Source: Sva-07 sp963828415 (GTDB lineage Bacteria > Actinomycetota > Acidimicrobiia > Acidimicrobiales > Ilumatobacteraceae). Taken from it: a DNA stretch of 64,000 nt. The notes beneath the pieces were generated by a model. That model was not told the origin of the DNA. It searched no databases and saw only the letters and a program-made list of their open reading frames with translations. The translations under genes and the position numbers were made by a program. Where the stretch lies: contig CAWHEI010000004.1 of the NCBI GenBank assembly GCA_963828415.1, forward strand, positions 159,348-223,347, read 5' to 3'. Positions 24,019 to 33,488 of the stretch are shown here, one piece after another (within the stretch, counting starts at the first letter, position 1; each line of letters opens with the position of its first letter).

Positions 24019-24738
24019 TCAGGTACTGAAGAGCGTCAACCCGAGCGGCGCCAGAGATGCCTGCGTGTTCCCGATCACCATCAACATCAGCAGGAAGGAG
24101 GCGGCCACGAGGCCCCATCTTGCGAAGCTGAGCCCGACCGTCTTCAGGTTCCTCTCGGGCTCACTCAGGCGCGACTTCACGATGAGCGCGCGCCAGATAC
24201 GAACGCAGAGCCACACGAAAACGACGAAGAGCACGGTGCTGATCAAGGCTTTCGGTTGTTGCCACGCGAGTCGGTCGTCGATCGCGCGCTGCACGAGTGG
24301 TGGCGTTGCGGAACTGTCCGATTGCAACCACATCGTGAAGGATTCATGCAGGCTCGCGGTTGGTGTCCCAGCTCGGTCGGTGCCGATCATGCCGAGCGAT
24401 CCTGCGAACCCGCGACGGGGATCGAGGACATTGCTGACATTCGCTGCGATCACGATGGCGGTGAGCGCAGCGAGGATGCCCCCGAGCGCGCCGAACGAGA
24501 GGAACGTGCGCTTCTCGAATGTCCACCGCCGATCGCTTGTGCTCGTCGCGCGTCTGAACCCTCTCCAGGAGAGAACGGTCAACACGACGAACCCGAGCAT
24601 GAAGAGACTGCCGACCGCCACGAGGACGAGGTGGAACCTCGTGTAGTCGTCGAGTAGGCGGTTGAGTGCTGGATTGGATGTCGTACCCGATCGCAGCAGA
24701 TCGTCGAGCGTGGCGCGGAGGGTGTCGGTGTCGGTCAT
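24019..24738 (-). CDS. Four-helix membrane protein of unknown function
   Basis: A 239-residue protein with four predicted membrane segments: FHLVLVAVGSLFMLGFVVLTVL, FLSFGALGGILAALTAIVIAA, ALISTVLFVVFVWLCVRIW and WGLVAASFLLMLMVIGNTQ. A soluble, charged region between helices two and three (about residues 110-160) would lie outside the membrane plane. No family is recognised. ATG 24738 is used because an upstream extension would run into the divergent kinase promoter. It is divergent from the histidine kinase gene at 24880. Confidence 0.75.
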   Translation of the reverse strand: MTDTDTLRATLDDLLRSGTTSNPALNRLLDDYTRFHLVLVAVGSLFMLGFVVLTVLSWRGFRRATSTSDRRWTFEKRTFLSFGALGGILAALTAIVIAANVSNVLDPRRGFAGSLGMIGTDRAGTPTASLHESFTMWLQSDSSATPPLVQRAIDDRLAWQQPKALISTVLFVVFVWLCVRIWRALIVKSRLSEPERNLKTVGLSFARWGLVAASFLLMLMVIGNTQASLAPLGLTLFST

Positions 24739-24879
24739 GTGCCCAGCATCACGAAGTCCGTTCGCACACACCTCGGCATCGCGGCCGGATCGGTCGTCTG
24801 AATGGCAGATCTCTGGCGCTCGCAAACCAGCCGATCGGCTGATCCGTCGAGCGAGAATCAGTCGTACCCTGCGTCGGTG

Positions 24880-26031
24880 ATGCATCGGATGCAACAGGCC
24901 GCCCCGACGCTGACGAGAGCGTCGGATCTCACACTGATCGGCGTCGCTGGTTTGTTTGCCGTCGTCGACGTAGTGATCTGGGCCACCGACCCCGTCGTCG
25001 ACACGGGCCGGTTGACGTTGTCGATTGCGTTCCTCGTGCCGTGTCTGGGTGCTCTCGCCATGGTTGCCGTGGCCATCCGCCGTCGGCGTCTCAAGCTGGC
25101 TCTGCTGGTCGTCGCCGGAGCCGGCATCTTGCTCACGCTCATCAGTTGGACCATCGGCACCAGCCTTCCGCCATCGTTCACGGCGCTGTTCGCACTGGTG
25201 TTACTGACCATCGGGGTGTCGAGGTACGCACCGCTGCGCACCGCAGTACTCCTCACGATCGTTGCAGCAGTGGCGGTTGCCGCCGAGGCACTTCGCCCAA
25301 TGGTCGCAGCAGCGGCCTACCTCCTTGTCGTGTCTCAAGCGGCGTTCACCTTCGCCGTGGGTGTGGGGGTGTACTTGCGATGGTCTGATTGGCGACGTGG
25401 TGCCGTTGCAGAGGCAGCACGCTCCGATGAACGCGTCGAGATCGCTCGAGAGCTGCACGACATGGTCGGCCACTACGTCTCCGGCATCGTCGTGCAAGCC
25501 CAGGCCGCCCGTCATGTCGCTGAAAATCAGCCGGCTGCGGCGGCTGCTGCGTTGGAGAGCATCGAGTCAGCGGGCACTGACGCGTTGCTTGCGATGCGTC
25601 GCATGGTGGGTGGCCTGCGAGACGACTCGCCCATCACCCCGATCGTGACGTGGGATGACGTCGACCAACTGGTCGCCGACGCAGTCGCACACGGCGAACC
25701 GGTACGAGCGACAGTCGATCCCAATGTCCGGACCACGGCGGTGACGCTCGTCCCGTCCGTGCACCGAATCATCGCCGAGTCACTCACGAACGTTCGATGC
25801 CACGCTCGACAGGTCACGAGTGTTGACGTCGCGGTGTTTCGACGCGACGACCATCTGTTGGTGACGGTGCGGGACGACGGAATGCCGCCAACGTCATGCG
25901 AGCACGCTGGGTACGGGATCACGGGCATGACCGAGCGGGCCGGATCGCTCGGTGGCTCGCTGACTGCGGGGCCCGCGCCCGACGGAGGATGGTTGGTGCA
26001 CGCGCGGTTGCCTCTGGAAGATCTCACGTGA
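24880..26031 (+). CDS. NarL-type sensor histidine kinase
   Basis: A 383-residue membrane kinase. The first 165 residues form about five or six hydrophobic helices with almost no extracellular loop, so it likely senses something in the membrane. A HisKA_3 dimerisation helix carries the phospho-accepting H193 in ARELHDMVGHYVSGI. The ATPase domain has the N-box RIIAESLTNVRCHA, DDGMPP and GYGITGMTERAGSLGG. It overlaps the response regulator by GTGA, so it forms a classic two-gene system with it. Confidence 0.92.
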   Translation: MHRMQQAAPTLTRASDLTLIGVAGLFAVVDVVIWATDPVVDTGRLTLSIAFLVPCLGALAMVAVAIRRRRLKLALLVVAGAGILLTLISWTIGTSLPPSFTALFALVLLTIGVSRYAPLRTAVLLTIVAAVAVAAEALRPMVAAAAYLLVVSQAAFTFAVGVGVYLRWSDWRRGAVAEAARSDERVEIARELHDMVGHYVSGIVVQAQAARHVAENQPAAAAAALESIESAGTDALLAMRRMVGGLRDDSPITPIVTWDDVDQLVADAVAHGEPVRATVDPNVRTTAVTLVPSVHRIIAESLTNVRCHARQVTSVDVAVFRRDDHLLVTVRDDGMPPTSCEHAGYGITGMTERAGSLGGSLTAGPAPDGGWLVHARLPLEDLT

Positions 26032-26696
26032 CGATCCGCGTGCTCATCGCCGATGATCAGGAAATGGTGCGCGCCGGGTTCCGCATGATCCTCGACGACG
26101 CCAGTGACATCGAGGTCGTCGCCGAGGCAGCGGACGGCTCGACAGCCGTCGCTCTCGCCCGGAACCTTCGGCCAGATGTCTCCGTCATGGACGTCCGCAT
26201 GCCGCGCATGGACGGCCTCGAAGCAACGCGACGCCTTGCCGGCCCCGGGGTCGTCGACCCGCTACGCGTGGTCGTGGTCACCACGTTCGATCTGGACGAG
26301 TACGTGCACACGGCGCTCCGCAACGGAGCCGCCGGCTTTCTCCTCAAAGACGCTGGTCCGACGCTGCTGCTCGAAGCAGTTCGAGCTGCGCACCGCGGCG
26401 ACATCCTCGTCTCACCATCGATCACCGTCCGTCTGCTCGCGCACTTCAGCACGACGGCTTCTTCGACCGAGCCCCTTCAGCCGGTCAGTCCGCTGACTGA
26501 CAGAGAGGAGGAAGTTCTTCGTGCTGCCGCCCGCGGGCGCAGCAACACTGAAATCGCCCAGGAACTCTTCATCTCGCTCGGCACGGTCAAGTCACACCTG
26601 TCGAGCCTGCAGGACAAGATCGGCGCCCGGAATCGAGTCGAACTCGCAGCGTTCGCCTGGCAGAGCGGCCGCATGTGCGACGAGCAGACCAACTGA
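26028..26696 (+). CDS. NarL/LuxR-type response regulator
   Basis: A 222-residue regulator. The receiver domain has acidic residues D9-D10, phospho-acceptor D55 (VSVMDVRMP) and the conserved lysine in GFLLKDAGP. The C-terminal LuxR-type HTH is PLTDREEEVLRAAARGRSNTEIAQELFISLGTVKSHLSSLQDKIGARNRVEL. It starts at GTG 26028 inside the kinase stop and should be phosphorylated by that kinase. The stop codon itself lies inside a 17-base direct repeat. Confidence 0.93.
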   Translation: MTIRVLIADDQEMVRAGFRMILDDASDIEVVAEAADGSTAVALARNLRPDVSVMDVRMPRMDGLEATRRLAGPGVVDPLRVVVVTTFDLDEYVHTALRNGAAGFLLKDAGPTLLLEAVRAAHRGDILVSPSITVRLLAHFSTTASSTEPLQPVSPLTDREEEVLRAAARGRSNTEIAQELFISLGTVKSHLSSLQDKIGARNRVELAAFAWQSGRMCDEQTN

Positions 26697-26714
26697 TCGA
26701 GCAGACCAACTGAT
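26681..26714 (+). repeat. 17-bp direct repeat spanning the regulator stop codon
   Basis: Two perfect copies of CGAGCAGACCAACTGAT, at 26681-26697 and 26698-26714. The first copy contains the response-regulator stop codon (TGA), so the duplication added DNA just after the gene without changing the protein. Confidence 0.9.
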
Positions 26715-26730
26715 CGAGCCGTCTCTCCCT

Positions 26731-26778
26731 TCTGGAAAGGTGGCGGTCTGGAAAGGTGGCGGTCTGGAAAGGTGGCGG
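26731..26778. repeat. Three perfect 16-bp tandem repeats between converging regulators
   Basis: Three identical copies of TCTGGAAAGGTGGCGG at 26731-26746, 26747-26762 and 26763-26778. They lie in the 87-base gap between the stops of two converging response regulator genes. Copy number could vary by slippage. No hairpin is obvious within a unit, so it is not an ordinary terminator. Confidence 0.9.
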
Positions 26779-26783
26779 TCAAT

Positions 26784-27446
26784 TCACGATTGCGCGTCGT
26801 GCACAAGAATCGCGATGTGCACCCGGTTCGTGACTGCGAGCTTGGTGAGAAGGCGCGAGACGTGGGCCTTGACGGTGGCCTCGCTCATGAACAGCGATGC
26901 GGCGATCTCGGCGTTTGATGCGCCGGAACCCACCGCATCCGCGACCTCCCGCTCCCGGTCGGTGAGCGACGTCAGGCGCTGGGCAGCGGAGTGACGGCGA
27001 TCGGTCATTTCGCCGTTGCCGAGGTGGGAGAGAAGTGTGCGGGTGACCGACGGTGAGAGCATCGCTTCGCCTGCAGCCACGAGTCGCACGGCGTTGACGA
27101 TCTCCGTGGGTGCTGTGTCCTTCAACAGGAACCCGTCGGCGCCGGCGCGAAGAGCGCTCATGACGTGCTCGTCGGCCTGGAAGGTGGTCAGGACGATCAC
27201 GTGCGGCGGAGTCGGCAGACGGCGTAGGGCCGACGTGGCGGCAATGCCGTCCATCCCTGGCATCCGGATGTCCATCAGGACGACATCGGGTCGATGTGCC
27301 CGCACGGCCGCGACGGCGTCGGCGCCGTCGGCAGCCTCGCCCACCACGTCCATCTCCTCTGACGACGACAGAATCATCCGGAGCCCGGCACGCACCAATG
27401 CGTCGTCGTCGACCAGAAGCACTCGGATCTTCACCGTCTTCACCAT
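26784..27446 (-). CDS. NarL/LuxR-type response regulator
   Basis: A 220-residue regulator with receiver residues D13-D15, phospho-acceptor D59 (VVLMDIRMP) and the conserved lysine in GFLLKDTAP. The LuxR-type HTH is SLTDREREVADAVGSGASNAEIAASLFMSEATVKAHVSRLLTKLAVTNRVHI. Its ATG directly abuts the TAA stop of the cognate kinase. Since the kinase gene is divergent from the ABC transporter genes at 28837-30551, these are its most likely targets. Confidence 0.93.
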   Translation of the reverse strand: MVKTVKIRVLLVDDDALVRAGLRMILSSSEEMDVVGEAADGADAVAAVRAHRPDVVLMDIRMPGMDGIAATSALRRLPTPPHVIVLTTFQADEHVMSALRAGADGFLLKDTAPTEIVNAVRLVAAGEAMLSPSVTRTLLSHLGNGEMTDRRHSAAQRLTSLTDREREVADAVGSGASNAEIAASLFMSEATVKAHVSRLLTKLAVTNRVHIAILVHDAQS

Positions 27447-28676
27447 TTACCAGGGCAGGTCGGCCTCGACGACGAAGTCACCGGAAGCGTCCGGTCCGTG
27501 CACCAGGACACCATTGGCCAGGGTCACCCGCTCCTGCAGACCAAGCAGGCCCGTGCCTGAACCAGGTAGAACTGGACGGTCGTGGGCGCCCACTGCGGCC
27601 GGGTTCCGAACGCTGACGTGCAGGCCGCGGTTCGGCGCCCCCGCTACCCGAACCTGGGCGAGGGTGCCGCGAGCGTGCTTGCTGATGTTGGTCAGCGCTT
27701 CCTGCACGATGCGATAAGCGTCACGACCCAGAGGGCCAGGTGCGGCAGCTGCACCGTCCACCTGCATCTCGAAGTCGACCTTCGCGCCGGCACGGCGAGT
27801 CTCTTCCACCAAGCGTGGAATGTCAGCCAACGTCGGCTGTGGCACCGTCGACGCCCGCTCCTGCCCCGGCTCCTCGCGCAGCACACCGATCACATCCCGC
27901 AGTTCCTCCAGCGCCTGATGGGCCGTCGACCGCAACAGCGCGGCGCTCTCGCGCACCTGGGCGGCAGGCAAGTCGCGTGCGACCTCGAGCGCCCCGGCGT
28001 GCAGCGCCACCAGGGAGATGCGGTGAGCGAGCACGTCGTGCATCTCGCGTGCGATGCGGTTCCGCTCGGCCAGACGGGCACGTTCGGTGCGGACGAGCTG
28101 ATCGGCTTCAGCCCGTTGGGCCCGGTCGCGCAGTGTGCCGAGCAGCTGACGCCGAGCACGGACGTACATGCCCCATGCGGTGGCGGCGGCTGCAAGCGCC
28201 AGCGTCGGCAGCATCACCGACCAGGGATCGGTCCGCCCGAGCCAGATCGAGCACACCACTGCGGACGGAACGAACAGCACGGCGACGAGCAGGGCGGGCC
28301 GGACATGGCGGTGCACAGCCAGCGAGAACAGTGCGAACAGGCCAGCGACCGTGCCGAACGTCGAGAACGCGCCCAGCACGACGCACACCAGCGCCACCCC
28401 GAACGGCCAGCGCCGCCGCCACCACAACGAAAGGCAGCACAGGGATCCCAACGCCACGTCGGTGACCAACTGCGTCGACGTCATCGGATCGGCGGTGACG
28501 TCCCCGGTGACGCTCAAGATGACAGCCCCGAGAGCAACGGCGATGACGAACGCACCAGCATCCACGGACCAATCGCGCGCAGTCCTGGGCGTCACCGTGT
28601 CGGCATACGCCGAGTCGCTCGGGGTCAGCATCACAGCGGGGCCGGTCTGAGCCCACCATCCGCGAAGCCAGGACAT
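27447..28676 (-). CDS. NarL-type sensor histidine kinase
   Basis: A 409-residue membrane kinase. After an N-terminal region of about 35 residues come four to six hydrophobic helices (AFVIAVALGAVILSV, LGSLCCLSLWW, FGVALVCVVLGAF, PALLVAVLFVPSAVV, and others). A coiled-coil-like linker follows, then H213 in AREMHDVLAHRISLVALHAGALE. The ATPase domain contains RIVQEALTNISKHA and GTGLLGLQERVTLANG. It sits in an operon with the response regulator. An alternative start is the internal ATG at 28631. Confidence 0.92.
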   Translation of the reverse strand: MSWLRGWWAQTGPAVMLTPSDSAYADTVTPRTARDWSVDAGAFVIAVALGAVILSVTGDVTADPMTSTQLVTDVALGSLCCLSLWWRRRWPFGVALVCVVLGAFSTFGTVAGLFALFSLAVHRHVRPALLVAVLFVPSAVVCSIWLGRTDPWSVMLPTLALAAAATAWGMYVRARRQLLGTLRDRAQRAEADQLVRTERARLAERNRIAREMHDVLAHRISLVALHAGALEVARDLPAAQVRESAALLRSTAHQALEELRDVIGVLREEPGQERASTVPQPTLADIPRLVEETRRAGAKVDFEMQVDGAAAAPGPLGRDAYRIVQEALTNISKHARGTLAQVRVAGAPNRGLHVSVRNPAAVGAHDRPVLPGSGTGLLGLQERVTLANGVLVHGPDASGDFVVEADLPW

Positions 28677-28836
28677 GGTCGGAGCCTACGGCTCAGGGCC
28701 TGCGTGGAACATCGACGAAAGTCGATGCTGCCACCAACGAAAGACCAAACGTCGCGAGCGGCAAGCCTCCCTTCGGACATCGGATCGTGGCCGACCGCCC
28801 GATGCGGCCGCGCACCGGCTCGTTCATGCTCGAAAC

Positions 28837-29754
28837 ATGATCACGACAACCGCTCTCACCAAGAGCTACAAACAATCGCCGGTCGTGCGCGACGTCTCGT
28901 TGCGCTGCGAACCCGGCACCATCACCGGTTTCCTCGGGGCCAACGGCGCCGGCAAATCCACCACGCTGAAGATGATCGCCGGCCTGGCGCGACCCGATCG
29001 CGGTACGTCGACCGTCGACGGGCGACCGTTCGTCGAGCTGCCCAATCCGACGCGTGTGGTCGGAATGCTCCTCGACGCGTCGGCGATGCATCCGGGGCGC
29101 AGTGGTAGGGCGACGCTCACGATCGCGGCGCGGATGGCAGGCGTTCACACCAGGCGGGTCGAGCACCTGTTGGACCTCGTCGGGATCGCCGATGCAGCGG
29201 ACAAGCGGGTCGGGACCTACTCGCTCGGCATGCGCCAACGCCTCGGCATCGCCCAGGCCCTCATCGGTGATCCGCGGGCACTGATCCTCGATGAACCGGC
29301 GAACGGACTCGATCCCGATGGCATCGCCTGGATGCGAACGCTCCTTCGCGAGTTCGCCGACCAGGGCGGCACGGTGCTGTTGTCGAGTCACCTGCTCCAC
29401 GAGGTGCAGGCCACCGCCGATCATCTCGTCATCATCTCCGGCGGTGCCGTGGTCGCCGCCGGTCGGCTCGACGATCTGCTGGCCAGCTCCACGATCGTCG
29501 TGCGTAGCCCCGACCCCGGTGCACTCGCCGCGGCGCTCCAGGTTGCGCAGATCGACTACGTCGCCGGCCCGGGAGATGCGCTCACCGTGGACGTCTGCGG
29601 CGGTCGGGTGACGACCGAGGTGCTGGCGGGCGTCGCCCGCGACCACCACGTGCTGCTCAGCGAGTTGCGTCAGTCCGAGACGAACGGTCTGGAACAACTG
29701 TTCTTCTCCCTCACCGCCGCCAAAGCGGCTACCGCCCAGGAGGCAAACGTATGA
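28837..29754 (+). CDS. ABC transporter ATP-binding protein
   Basis: A 305-residue ATPase: Walker A GANGAGKSTTLK, signature YSLGMRQRLGIAQ (a variant of LSGGQ), Walker B ALILDEPANGLDPDG and the switch histidine in LLSSHLLHEVQ. The C-terminal 80 residues resemble the regulatory part of drug or antibiotic exporters of the BcrA/DrrA type. The start ATG 28837 is divergent from the kinase gene and the stop overlaps the permease start (ATGA). It probably powers export of a membrane-active compound sensed by the adjacent two-component system. Confidence 0.93.
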   Translation: MITTTALTKSYKQSPVVRDVSLRCEPGTITGFLGANGAGKSTTLKMIAGLARPDRGTSTVDGRPFVELPNPTRVVGMLLDASAMHPGRSGRATLTIAARMAGVHTRRVEHLLDLVGIADAADKRVGTYSLGMRQRLGIAQALIGDPRALILDEPANGLDPDGIAWMRTLLREFADQGGTVLLSSHLLHEVQATADHLVIISGGAVVAAGRLDDLLASSTIVVRSPDPGALAAALQVAQIDYVAGPGDALTVDVCGGRVTTEVLAGVARDHHVLLSELRQSETNGLEQLFFSLTAAKAATAQEANV

Positions 29755-30551
29755 CCACATCACTGTCCCCCCGAACCCCCGCCTCCCACACCAAGGGCAC
29801 CGACGTGGCACCGTCCGATCGAGCCCCTGGACCGATCCCGTTCTCACGGCTCGTCCGAGTCGAGTGGTCCAAGGCCACCGACACCCGCGTCGCCCGCTGG
29901 CTCCTCGCTCTCGTGGGTCTGGGGACCGTCGGGATCATGCTGGTACCGGTCCTCGCCCCAACGAGCTTCGATCAGACCTACGTGAGCTACCTCGGAGTCG
30001 CCGCCATCGGACAGGTGATCCTCCTGCCCGTGGTGGCGATCCTGATGTTCACCGGCGAATGGAGCCAGCGCAGCATCATGACCACGTTCACCCAGGAACC
30101 GCGACGCATCCGAGTCCTGAACGCCAAGTTGACGGTGTCGATGATGCTGGCGGGTGTTGCTGCGGTCCTCGGCGGGGTTGTCGCCGTGGCTGGCCTCGGG
30201 CTGGCGGCGGCCTCGGGTCGCGCCCTGGACGCAGACCTGAGCTTCGGCTTCATCGCCGGCTATCTGCTCTATCTGCTCCTCAATGTCCTCGGAGGCGTCG
30301 CCTTCGGGGCGCTGGTGCAGAACTCCGCCGCGGCCATCGCCGCCTACTTCGCCCTCAACGCCGCGTTCGCACTGCTCGGTTCCGTATCGACACTGGTCGG
30401 TGAATGGATCGACACGGCAACCACCTGGAACTGGGTGCTCGAAAACGACTGGGGCGGCCACGTGCCGCAGATCTCGGTCTCGGTCCTCCTCTGGGTGGTG
30501 ATCCCGTTCGCCGCCGGCGCCGTCCGCACGGTACGTCGCGACGTCGGCTAG
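29751..30551 (+). CDS. ABC-2 type transporter permease
   Basis: A 266-residue integral membrane protein with about six helices, among them VARWLLALVGLGTVGIMLVPVLA, VAAIGQVILLPVVAILMFTGEW, VSMMLAGVAAVLGGVVAVAGLGLAAA and SVLLWVVIPFAAGAVRTV. The RRIRVLNAKL cytoplasmic loop is typical of ABC-2 permeases. Its start is inside the ATPase stop codon, so the two halves are produced together. An extracellular or cytoplasmic N-terminal tail of about 35 residues is rich in Ser and Pro. Confidence 0.88.
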   Translation: MTTSLSPRTPASHTKGTDVAPSDRAPGPIPFSRLVRVEWSKATDTRVARWLLALVGLGTVGIMLVPVLAPTSFDQTYVSYLGVAAIGQVILLPVVAILMFTGEWSQRSIMTTFTQEPRRIRVLNAKLTVSMMLAGVAAVLGGVVAVAGLGLAAASGRALDADLSFGFIAGYLLYLLLNVLGGVAFGALVQNSAAAIAAYFALNAAFALLGSVSTLVGEWIDTATTWNWVLENDWGGHVPQISVSVLLWVVIPFAAGAVRTVRRDVG

Positions 30552-30604
30552 TCCGCTCGTCCTCAACCTCCACCCCTCCAACCCCCCTACAGAAAGAACG
30601 ACCC

Positions 30605-31894
30605 ATGACTCACCACCACCACCCAACACCACCGACTCGTCGCCACCATCTGCGGCCTCGCAGCCCTCGCCGCTGGCGGGCTGCTGACCGGCTGCGGATC
30701 GGATGAACCGTCCGCCACCTCACCCCCTACCTCGCCGACGACGGAGACCTCGATGCCGTCGCTCAGCTACGCGGCGCAGGGCAGTCACGCAGTCGGCTAT
30801 CGCGAATTCACCACCACCGGAGCACAGGAGCAAACCCTGACGCTACGAGCGTGGTACCCCGCTGTTCCCACCACCGGCGAGCCCGTGACGATGGATTACA
30901 CCGCGCCGAACAAGTTCGGCGAAGAGATCACGCCTGGCGAGCAGATCACCAGCGTCGGCGAAGCGCTCGCCGACGCTCAACCCGAACCGGCCGATGAGCC
31001 GTACCCGCTCGTGGTCTTCTCCCACGGCTTCTCGCTGAGCCCGATCGTCTACAGCACACTGGTGGAGCACTACGCATCGCAGGGCTATGTCGTTCTCGCT
31101 CCTGAACACAACGAGGGCTTCGACGGCTCGCTCACCGGATTCTGGGAGGAGTTGATCGACAGGCCTGTTGACATCCATCGAACCATCGACTTTGCGGAAC
31201 AACTGACCGAATCCGGGGAACCGCTGGCCGGAATGATCGACCTGGACAACGTCGCCGTCGTCGGCCACTCCTACGGCGGGTACACCGCGCTTGCGGCTGG
31301 GGCGCGCGGTTCGACTTCGCCGCCTACACGACCCGCTGCGCGGCACTGACAGCAGATGATCCCCTCAACTTCTTCTGCGCACCAATTCCCAACGAGTCGG
31401 ACATGGCCATGCGAGCCGGGCTCGACGAGGTCCCCTCCGGTCTCTGGCCGTCTTTCGGTGACCCCCGAGTCACGGCCGTGATCTCGATGGCCGGCGACGC
31501 ATACCCCTTCGATCAGCGCGGCCTCGCGGAGCTCGACGTTCCCGTCATGGCAATGGGCGGAACCGTCGACGACGGCACCCCCTACACGTGGGGCGCGAAA
31601 CTCACCTACGACAATGCAGGCAGCGAGAACAAGACGCTCGTCAGCTTTCCTGGCGCAGGCCACTTTCTCTTCGTCGACCCGTGCGAGAACCTTGCGTGGG
31701 TCGAGAACTCCGTCTACCGCGACGGGATCTGCACCGACGCCGTCTGGGACACACGGCCTCTCAACGTCGTCATGCACTACACCACTGCGTTCCTACGCGA
31801 CACGCTCGACGACGAACCCGAAGCTCGGGCCTCCCTCGCTGGTCAGCAGCCCGATCTCGACAACGTCGAGTACAACACAACAAATCAGCCCTGA
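30605..31894 (+). pseudogene. Alpha/beta hydrolase lipoprotein interrupted by two frameshifts
   Basis: Three frames together spell one secreted hydrolase. A start at ATG 30605 reads MTHHHH and must shift by one base to reach the lipoprotein signal ATICGLAALAAGGLLTGCGS. The main frame then covers LVVFSHGFSLSPIVYSTLVEHYASQGYVVLAPEH and the nucleophile elbow VVGHSYGGYTALA. A second shift at the GGGG run 31299-31302 is needed to continue with FDFAAYTTRCAALTADDPLNFFC and the histidine in FPGAGHFLF. The whole resembles PAF-acetylhydrolase or dienelactone hydrolase-like esterases. Either a real pseudogene or two assembly errors. Confidence 0.75.
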
Positions 31895-32115
31895 CAGGCG
31901 ATCAGCCACGAGAACGACGCGAGGCGATCGGACTCGCGTCGCGTCGTTCACGAGGCGAAATCGGTGGCGGGTGCCAGCCTCGGTTGGGCGCACGGCACCC
32001 AACGCGACGATGCGAGCTACTTCACGACATCCAACGAACGGTTCGAGACCGACAGCTTCGCGCTGACCTCGGGCGAGAACTTTGGCGCCGTTTCCCCACC
32101 GGCGTCGTTACAAGG

Positions 32116-32592
32116 ATGATGGGGACGAGGCGAACAACTGCGGTGACTACCGACGAAGACACCTACGAGACATACGCGGCGGAGCTGACCCGCTACGCCG
32201 CAGCGATCGCGGGACCCATCGACGCCGACGACATCGTCGCCGAGGCGTTCATGTCCGTCCTCACCTCGCCGAAATGGCCAACGGTCGAGGACCGCCGTGC
32301 ATACCTGTACCGGGTGGTACTCAACCAGGTCCGAGACCGCCACAGATCGAGAAGCCGCCGCGAACGCCGAGAACTCGCCGCTCGCGAAGACGCCGCAGCA
32401 GCCGACATGGCTATCCGCCCCGAGGTGTTGGCCGTGATGCGGTCGCTCACGACGCGCCAACGCGCCGTGCTGTTCTGCATCTACTGGCTCGATCTCGAGG
32501 TGACCTCGACCGCTGACCGCCTCGCACTCTCGACCCGGACCGTGCAACGCGAAGCCCACACCGCCCGCAACCTCATGAAGGCACTGCTGTGA
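32116..32592 (+). CDS. ECF-type RNA polymerase sigma factor
   Basis: A 158-residue sigma-70-family protein. Region 2 includes DADDIVAEAFMSVLTSPKWPTVEDRRAYLYRVVLNQVRDRHRSRSRR; region 4 is MRSLTTRQRAVLFCIYWLDLEVTSTADRLALSTRTVQREAHTARNLMK. The start is uncertain among ATG 32116, ATG 32119 and a GTG near 32143. The stop overlaps the GTG of the following membrane protein gene (GTGA), the usual arrangement for an ECF sigma factor and its partner. Confidence 0.88.
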   Translation: MMGTRRTTAVTTDEDTYETYAAELTRYAAAIAGPIDADDIVAEAFMSVLTSPKWPTVEDRRAYLYRVVLNQVRDRHRSRSRRERRELAAREDAAAADMAIRPEVLAVMRSLTTRQRAVLFCIYWLDLEVTSTADRLALSTRTVQREAHTARNLMKALL

Positions 32593-33392
32593 CCACATCA
32601 CTCGACCTCGAAATCAAGCGCGCGTTCGACGAACTCGTCGCCGCCGCGCCGCCGCCACCCCGTTTCGACGCAGCTCGAGTCGAGAGTGCGCCTCGCCGGA
32701 ACGACTCGAGCCGCAGACGCATGGCGATCGCCGCCGCAGTGATCACTGTGGTCGGCGGTGTTGCGGCGCTCGGATCGCTGGGAGATCGACCGACCACGAG
32801 CGAACCTGCTCCCGTCGACTCCTCGCCATCGACGAGCATCGCGACGTCACCGACGAACGAGGTGCACGCCGACATCGCTGTCACACCAGACACCGGGCCC
32901 AGCGTGCTCGTCGAACCATCCGATCCGGTCGGCTCCGACTACGAGGTCGTCGCAACGCCCGCATTGCCGGCGACGACCCGTCGCGTCGACACCGGCATCG
33001 AGGCGTTCGACGGTGTCTACTTCGCCATGCTCCACGAGGGCCCGCTCCCGGAACCTTCGCAGAGTCTGCGGTTCGACGTCGTTCAGATCTTCTCCGGGCA
33101 GGATTGCCTGGACCGGTTCGGTCCCGGCGCCGAGGCGGCCTGCACTCCTTTCGGGATCGACCTCGACGCACCCACGGCACAGGTCGACATCGACATGACC
33201 GACGTTCCCGTCACCGTCCGCGACGCCAGCAGCGATCTGAGCTACCGGATCCCAGGGGTCGAACTCCGTTCGCTGTTCACCGGGAATCCACCCGCCCCGT
33301 CGGCGCCGGCCGCCTTCGCCTTCAGCAGTGGATTCGGCTTCCTGCTCACCTACGACAACGGCACCATCGTCAGCATCGAACAACCCGGATGA
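32589..33392 (+). CDS. Single-pass membrane protein, putative anti-sigma factor
   Basis: A 267-residue protein coupled to the ECF sigma gene. The first 45 residues are cytoplasmic and charged; MAIAAAVITVVGGVAALGSLG is the single membrane helix. A Ser/Thr/Pro-rich linker and an external domain follow (EAFDGVYFAMLHEGPLPEPSQSLRFDVVQIFSGQDCLDRFG). This matches the layout of anti-sigma or sigma-associated proteins, though no zinc anti-sigma motif is visible. An outside signal may be passed through it to the sigma factor. Confidence 0.65.
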   Translation: MTTSLDLEIKRAFDELVAAAPPPPRFDAARVESAPRRNDSSRRRMAIAAAVITVVGGVAALGSLGDRPTTSEPAPVDSSPSTSIATSPTNEVHADIAVTPDTGPSVLVEPSDPVGSDYEVVATPALPATTRRVDTGIEAFDGVYFAMLHEGPLPEPSQSLRFDVVQIFSGQDCLDRFGPGAEAACTPFGIDLDAPTAQVDIDMTDVPVTVRDASSDLSYRIPGVELRSLFTGNPPAPSAPAAFAFSSGFGFLLTYDNGTIVSIEQPG

Positions 33393-33488
33393 ACGTCCCG
33401 CGGGCGTGGTCGGCGAGCCAGACACCGGTTCCGACGGCCACGTCCTGCGCACCCCCACCAGTACGTCAATCGAGCACAGGAGATGACC

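Noticed and set aside
26731..26778. CRISPR or regulator binding array.
   Set aside because: The 16-bp units are directly joined without spacers and lie between gene stops; simple tandem duplication explains them.
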